From Betaproteobacteria bacterium (GTDB taxonomy: Bacteria; Pseudomonadota; Gammaproteobacteria; Burkholderiales; SG8-41): DNA of 8,941 nucleotides. The notes below the pieces were generated by a model. It ran no database searches and was not told the origin of the DNA. It saw only the letters and a list, made by a program, of their open reading frames with translations. The stretch is from the NCBI GenBank assembly GCA_025353085.1, contig JANXRI010000138.1, positions 1 through 8,941 on the forward strand. The letters run 5' to 3'. Of the stretch, positions 6,658 through 8,941 are shown in pieces; position 1 is the first letter of the stretch; every line of letters begins with the position of its first letter. The position numbers were made by a program, and so were the translations under genes.

Positions 6658-7332
6658 ATGAGTATACGTTCACGCCAATGTTTGTTTCGTCCGGTGGTTG
6701 CCGTCATAGCGGCGGCGACGTTTTCCGCGTTACCCGCGCAGGCGGACACCAGCAGTTACGACAACACGAAGTCGTCCGCCAACGTTGCGCTGCAGCCGCA
6801 ACCGACGGGTCCGAGCGTAAACAACGAAGCGTTCAAAAAATTACGCGCGCAATGCGATACCGACGTGCCGGCAGGCAAAGCGAACGGCGATATTTGCGCG
6901 GAGGCCGCAGCCATTCTCGTCAGCAACGATCTGCCCGACGAATTTCGCGAGGTCAAGGAAGATCAGCGCATCAAGATCGCATTGCGGCTGCTCGAGCGCG
7001 GTGTCGACAGCAGCAACATTGCACGCGCCCGCGCATTCGATTTTTACAATCACATCGGCTTTCTGGGACTAAACTCATATTCCGACCCGTACCGCGCGCA
7101 GGAACTGATGGACATGATGGTCAAGAACGCATACGCCGGCGGCACGCTTCGCAAAATTCGCTCGCAGACGACAATACTGTCGTTCGGCGCAACGGAGGCC
7201 GAGAAGCGTGAAGGCTGTAACTCGGCGAAAAAAGTATTGGCTGAAGGCAAGCTCGACGCGGACAGCGCTGTCATTGCACGGGAAATCGTCGCCTCGGTGA
7301 TTTGCACGAACTACGATCAAGCGCAAAAATAG
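6658..7332 (+). CDS. Exported protein of unknown function with four mature cysteines
   Basis: A 224-residue protein that I cannot assign to a family. Residues 1-29 form a Sec signal peptide (basic start, VVAVIAAATFSAL core, PAQA before Asp30), so it is periplasmic or secreted. A short low-complexity linker rich in Ser, Asn, Pro and Gln (30-56) leads into a largely helical domain. Four cysteines remain after cleavage, at 66, 80, 187 and 216; pairing 66-80 and 187-216 would brace both ends of that domain. The helices around 96-160 are regularly spaced and rich in Ala, Leu and Arg, loosely like TPR or Sel1-type repeats, but no repeat consensus is clear. AGGGGAG (6645-6651) gives a strong ribosome site at 6-nt spacing. 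A terminator-like hairpin follows at 7356. The role is unknown. Confidence 0.85.
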   Translation: MSIRSRQCLFRPVVAVIAAATFSALPAQADTSSYDNTKSSANVALQPQPTGPSVNNEAFKKLRAQCDTDVPAGKANGDICAEAAAILVSNDLPDEFREVKEDQRIKIALRLLERGVDSSNIARARAFDFYNHIGFLGLNSYSDPYRAQELMDMMVKNAYAGGTLRKIRSQTTILSFGATEAEKREGCNSAKKVLAEGKLDADSAVIAREIVASVICTNYDQAQK

Positions 7333-7355
7333 CTCTTGCGCTACGTCATTGCCGG

Positions 7356-7379
7356 AACGGCCATCACCGGATGGCCGTT
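7356..7379 (+). terminator. Probable terminator of the exported-protein gene
   Basis: AACGGCCATC (7356-7365) pairs perfectly with GATGGCCGTT (7370-7379) around a four-base loop, 24 nt after the stop codon. A further T and then GCGTTTT follow, an imperfect T-tract. A separate 6-bp inverted repeat (7321-7326 with 7336-7341) straddles the stop codon. This hairpin probably closes the 4316-7332 unit and separates it from the thioesterase gene. Confidence 0.7.
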
Positions 7380-7420
7380 TGCGTTTTACGGAGCGGCAAC
7401 CTCACATAGGTCACATTGCA

Positions 7421-7828
7421 ATGAGTACGTTGAAACCAGGGCTTAAAGGCAAGATCGAGATCGTCGTTGCCGAGGAACATACCGCGCCGCACGTCGGCAG
7501 CGGGCGCGTGCACGTACTCGCGACACCGGTGATGGTTAATCTGATGGAGGCCGCTGCACTGCAGGCAGTCGAAGGGCTGTTGCCGGCGGGCCATCAGACC
7601 GTCGGCACGCATCTCGACATCACGCACACCGCGGCGACGCCGGTCGGCATGCGCGTGCGCGCTTACGCGGAAGTCACCAAAGTTGATAAGCGAACTTTGA
7701 CGTTCAGCGTTTACGCAGAGGATGACAAGGAACGCATCGGCGGCGGGATGCACGAGCGCATCATCATCAATCTCGAGCGGTTTGATGCGCGGATGCAGGA
7801 AAAACTCGGGTCGCTTCCCGACAAATAG
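7421..7828 (+). CDS. FlK-like hotdog-fold thioesterase
   Basis: A 135-residue cytoplasmic protein resembling the fluoroacetyl-CoA thioesterase (FlK) group, which hydrolyses small acyl-CoA thioesters. Thr35, Glu43 and His69 are spaced 8 and 26 residues apart, the same spacing as I recall for the FlK triad Thr42-Glu50-His76. Gly62 and Arg113 also fall at the offset expected for FlK Gly69 and Arg120. The segments are ATPVMVNLMEAAA, VGTHLDITHTAATPVG and GGGMHERIIIN. Specificity for fluoroacetyl-CoA should not be assumed; most such homologues have unknown substrates. The start at 7421 has only a weak AGG (7408-7410) at 10-nt spacing. An in-frame ATG at 7349 is unlikely because its first codons lie inside the terminator hairpin and lack homology to the fold. 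Confidence 0.85.
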   Translation: MSTLKPGLKGKIEIVVAEEHTAPHVGSGRVHVLATPVMVNLMEAAALQAVEGLLPAGHQTVGTHLDITHTAATPVGMRVRAYAEVTKVDKRTLTFSVYAEDDKERIGGGMHERIIINLERFDARMQEKLGSLPDK

Positions 7829-8029
7829 CTGCGAAACGTATTATGCCGAATGCTTACACGCCGGCACCCGGCTTAGAGAATACCGCCGGCCGTTGTCGCG
7901 CCTGCATTTGCATAATCTTCCAAGAATGGAAAGAGAGGCACGCTCAAGAACCCAGTGCAAACATTTCTCGGAGAATGTTGGATGGTAAAAACCATAGACA
8001 GTTAAGTTGAGGGCAATTGATCCTTAAGC
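7829..8029. other. Intergenic stretch between convergent genes
   Basis: These 201 nt lie between the stop codons of the thioesterase gene and the kinase fragment. I see no convincing terminator. A 55-codon frame (7843-8010, plus strand) begins with ATG but has no ribosome site. An imperfect palindrome around 7960-7979 (AACATT with AATGTT) is too short to name. The last part is AT-rich: by hand count 30 of 80 bases in 7961-8040 are G or C, well below the neighbouring genes. Confidence 0.4.
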
Positions 8030-8821
8030 TTAGCGTCTTTGGCGGTAGCGAAAGATCAGTCCACAACCTTCCAGCCGCTCATGCAAGCTCAAAATACCGC
8101 CCAGGCGAATCGCGGATTCCCGTGCGATAGTCAGCCCCAGGCCGTTGCCCTCGCCTGCCGTAGCGGGCGTCCGGTAAAAAGCATCGAATACGTGCGCGCG
8201 TTCCGAGTCTGGAATTCCCGGGCCGTTATCGACTACTTCAATGACAATATCGTCGCTTTCAGCAAACAGCCGAAGCGTCACCTCACCGCCATCCGGTGTG
8301 TAATTCAACGCATTTTCCAGCGCGTTCTTGAAAATCAATCGCAGCACCTCCGGCGTAGCACTCACAGAAAGTGGCGCAATTTCCTCAAGCCCCAGATCGA
8401 TATGTTTAGACTCTGCCAATGGCAAGTATTCTGCAATGAGTTCACGGGCCATCATCGAAACATTTACCATCGTTTCCCCGTCGGTGCCGGCTTGAGTCCT
8501 GGCGAGGGTCAGCAGTTGTTCGGTCAACTGACGCGCCCGCTCGATACCCGCCCGCAGTGGAATCACTCGCTCGTGCACGGCTTCCATAGACTTCGCCTGC
8601 TGCAAATTCTGCGCTTGTACTGACAATGCGGTAAGCGGGCTCCGGAGTTCATGGGCCGCATCGGCGATGAAACGTCTCTGCTGCCCCAACAGCTGATTTA
8701 TGCGTTCCAGCAAACGGTTTATGGCGTGTACAAAAGGCGTGATCTCATCCGGGAGGCGATCATCGGCGATAGGTTGCAGCCGGTCCGCTGACTGCTGGTC
8801 CAGACTATTAGACAGTTGAGT
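8030..8821 (-). pseudogene. Truncated sensor histidine kinase (HAMP end, DHp and ATPase domains only)
   Basis: The remaining 263 codons encode the C-terminal part of a two-component histidine kinase. It begins inside the HAMP linker (RLPDEITPFVHAINRLL), then has the phosphoacceptor box FIADAAHELRSPLTAL with His57 of the fragment, the N-box NALENALNYTPDGG, the G1 box VVDNGPGIP, the F-box VFDAFYR and the G2 box GNGLGLTIA. The catalytic core is thus intact, but the sensor domain and both membrane helices of QseC-like kinases are missing. The frame is closed upstream by TGA at 8824-8822, and no ATG or GTG occurs before the phosphoacceptor His. Only a TTG at 8713 could start it, without a ribosome site. 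No response regulator adjoins. It is most likely a gene remnant; a soluble kinase from TTG is a remote alternative. Confidence 0.85.
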
Positions 8822-8841
8822 TCACATCTGTCCGGTAGATT

Positions 8842-8941
8842 TCAGAACAAAAACATCTGGTTATCGTAGGGGTGGTCGTCGAAATTCAGTGTCGCATCGA
8901 CAACCAATTGATCGAGTGGGATTTTCTCAAACATGTTGACC
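8842..8941 (-). CDS. 3' end of an unidentified gene, cut by the window edge
   Basis: On the minus strand a frame enters from the right edge and runs for 32 codons to TGA at 8844-8842, ending FDDHPYDNQMFLF. The visible part is acidic and includes IPLDQLVVDATL. I do not recognise the family. It lies on the same strand as the kinase remnant, 20 nt upstream of it, in DNA of about 44% G+C (53 of 121 bases in 8821-8941), lower than the neighbouring genes. It could be the tail of a transposase or other inserted gene, or an ordinary gene brought in by rearrangement. The frame is short, so its being coding is only probable. Confidence 0.45.
   Translation of the reverse strand, partial: VNMFEKIPLDQLVVDATLNFDDHPYDNQMFLF

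Noticed and set aside
7843..8010. A 55-codon plus-strand frame starting with ATG, containing a CRACIC cysteine cluster
   Set aside because: It has no ribosome binding site, no recognisable homology and lies in a gap between convergent genes, so a chance frame is more likely.
8711..8713. TTG as a genuine start of a short soluble histidine kinase
   Set aside because: No Shine-Dalgarno sequence precedes it, and clear HAMP-linker homology continues upstream of it up to the stop codon, so it is internal to the old gene.

Overview
This is a GC-rich (roughly 55-60%) bacterial chromosomal segment. It carries compact genes with good Shine-Dalgarno sites, Sec-exported periplasmic proteins, a lipoprotein and a c-type cytochrome, so it comes from a Gram-negative organism. 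Codon use and protein style suggest a proteobacterium, probably an environmental beta-proteobacterium, but that placement is inference only. I see no rRNA, tRNA, CRISPR array or complete mobile element.

Left part (1-2453): a divergent gene is cut by the left edge, with only its first 19 codons present. It faces a beta-hydroxyacid dehydrogenase (220-1128). A 245-nt gap follows that is filled almost end to end with five inverted repeats. After it come a glyoxalase/VOC-fold protein (1374-1814) and a small DUF2846-type lipoprotein whose start is most likely a GTG at 1938.

Middle part (2454-4147): an exported seven-bladed YVTN beta-propeller protein (2574-3635) and an exported mono-haem cytochrome of the PSCyt1 type (3716-4147, minus strand) converge on one very strong bidirectional terminator (3664-3704). 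Both products would work in the periplasm.

Right-centre (4316-7828): an adducin-like class II aldolase family protein, an M20 metallopeptidase and an unrecognised exported protein follow one another on the plus strand with gaps of 60-74 nt. They may form a transcription unit ending at the hairpin at 7356-7379. A FlK-like hotdog thioesterase (7421-7828) follows. The dehydrogenase, VOC protein, aldolase-fold protein, amidohydrolase-type peptidase and acyl-CoA thioesterase look like accessory catabolic enzymes for small organic acids, but no transporter or regulator fixes a substrate.

Right end (8030-8941, minus strand): a histidine-kinase core (DHp plus ATPase domain) lacks its sensor, membrane segments and any credible start codon. 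It breaks off at an in-frame TGA. Just beyond lies the 3' end of an unrelated gene in AT-richer DNA. This is the clearest sign of rearrangement. I did not find a convincing new biological system; the most noteworthy items are the stacked hairpins at 1134-1318, the propeller/cytochrome pair and the broken kinase junction.
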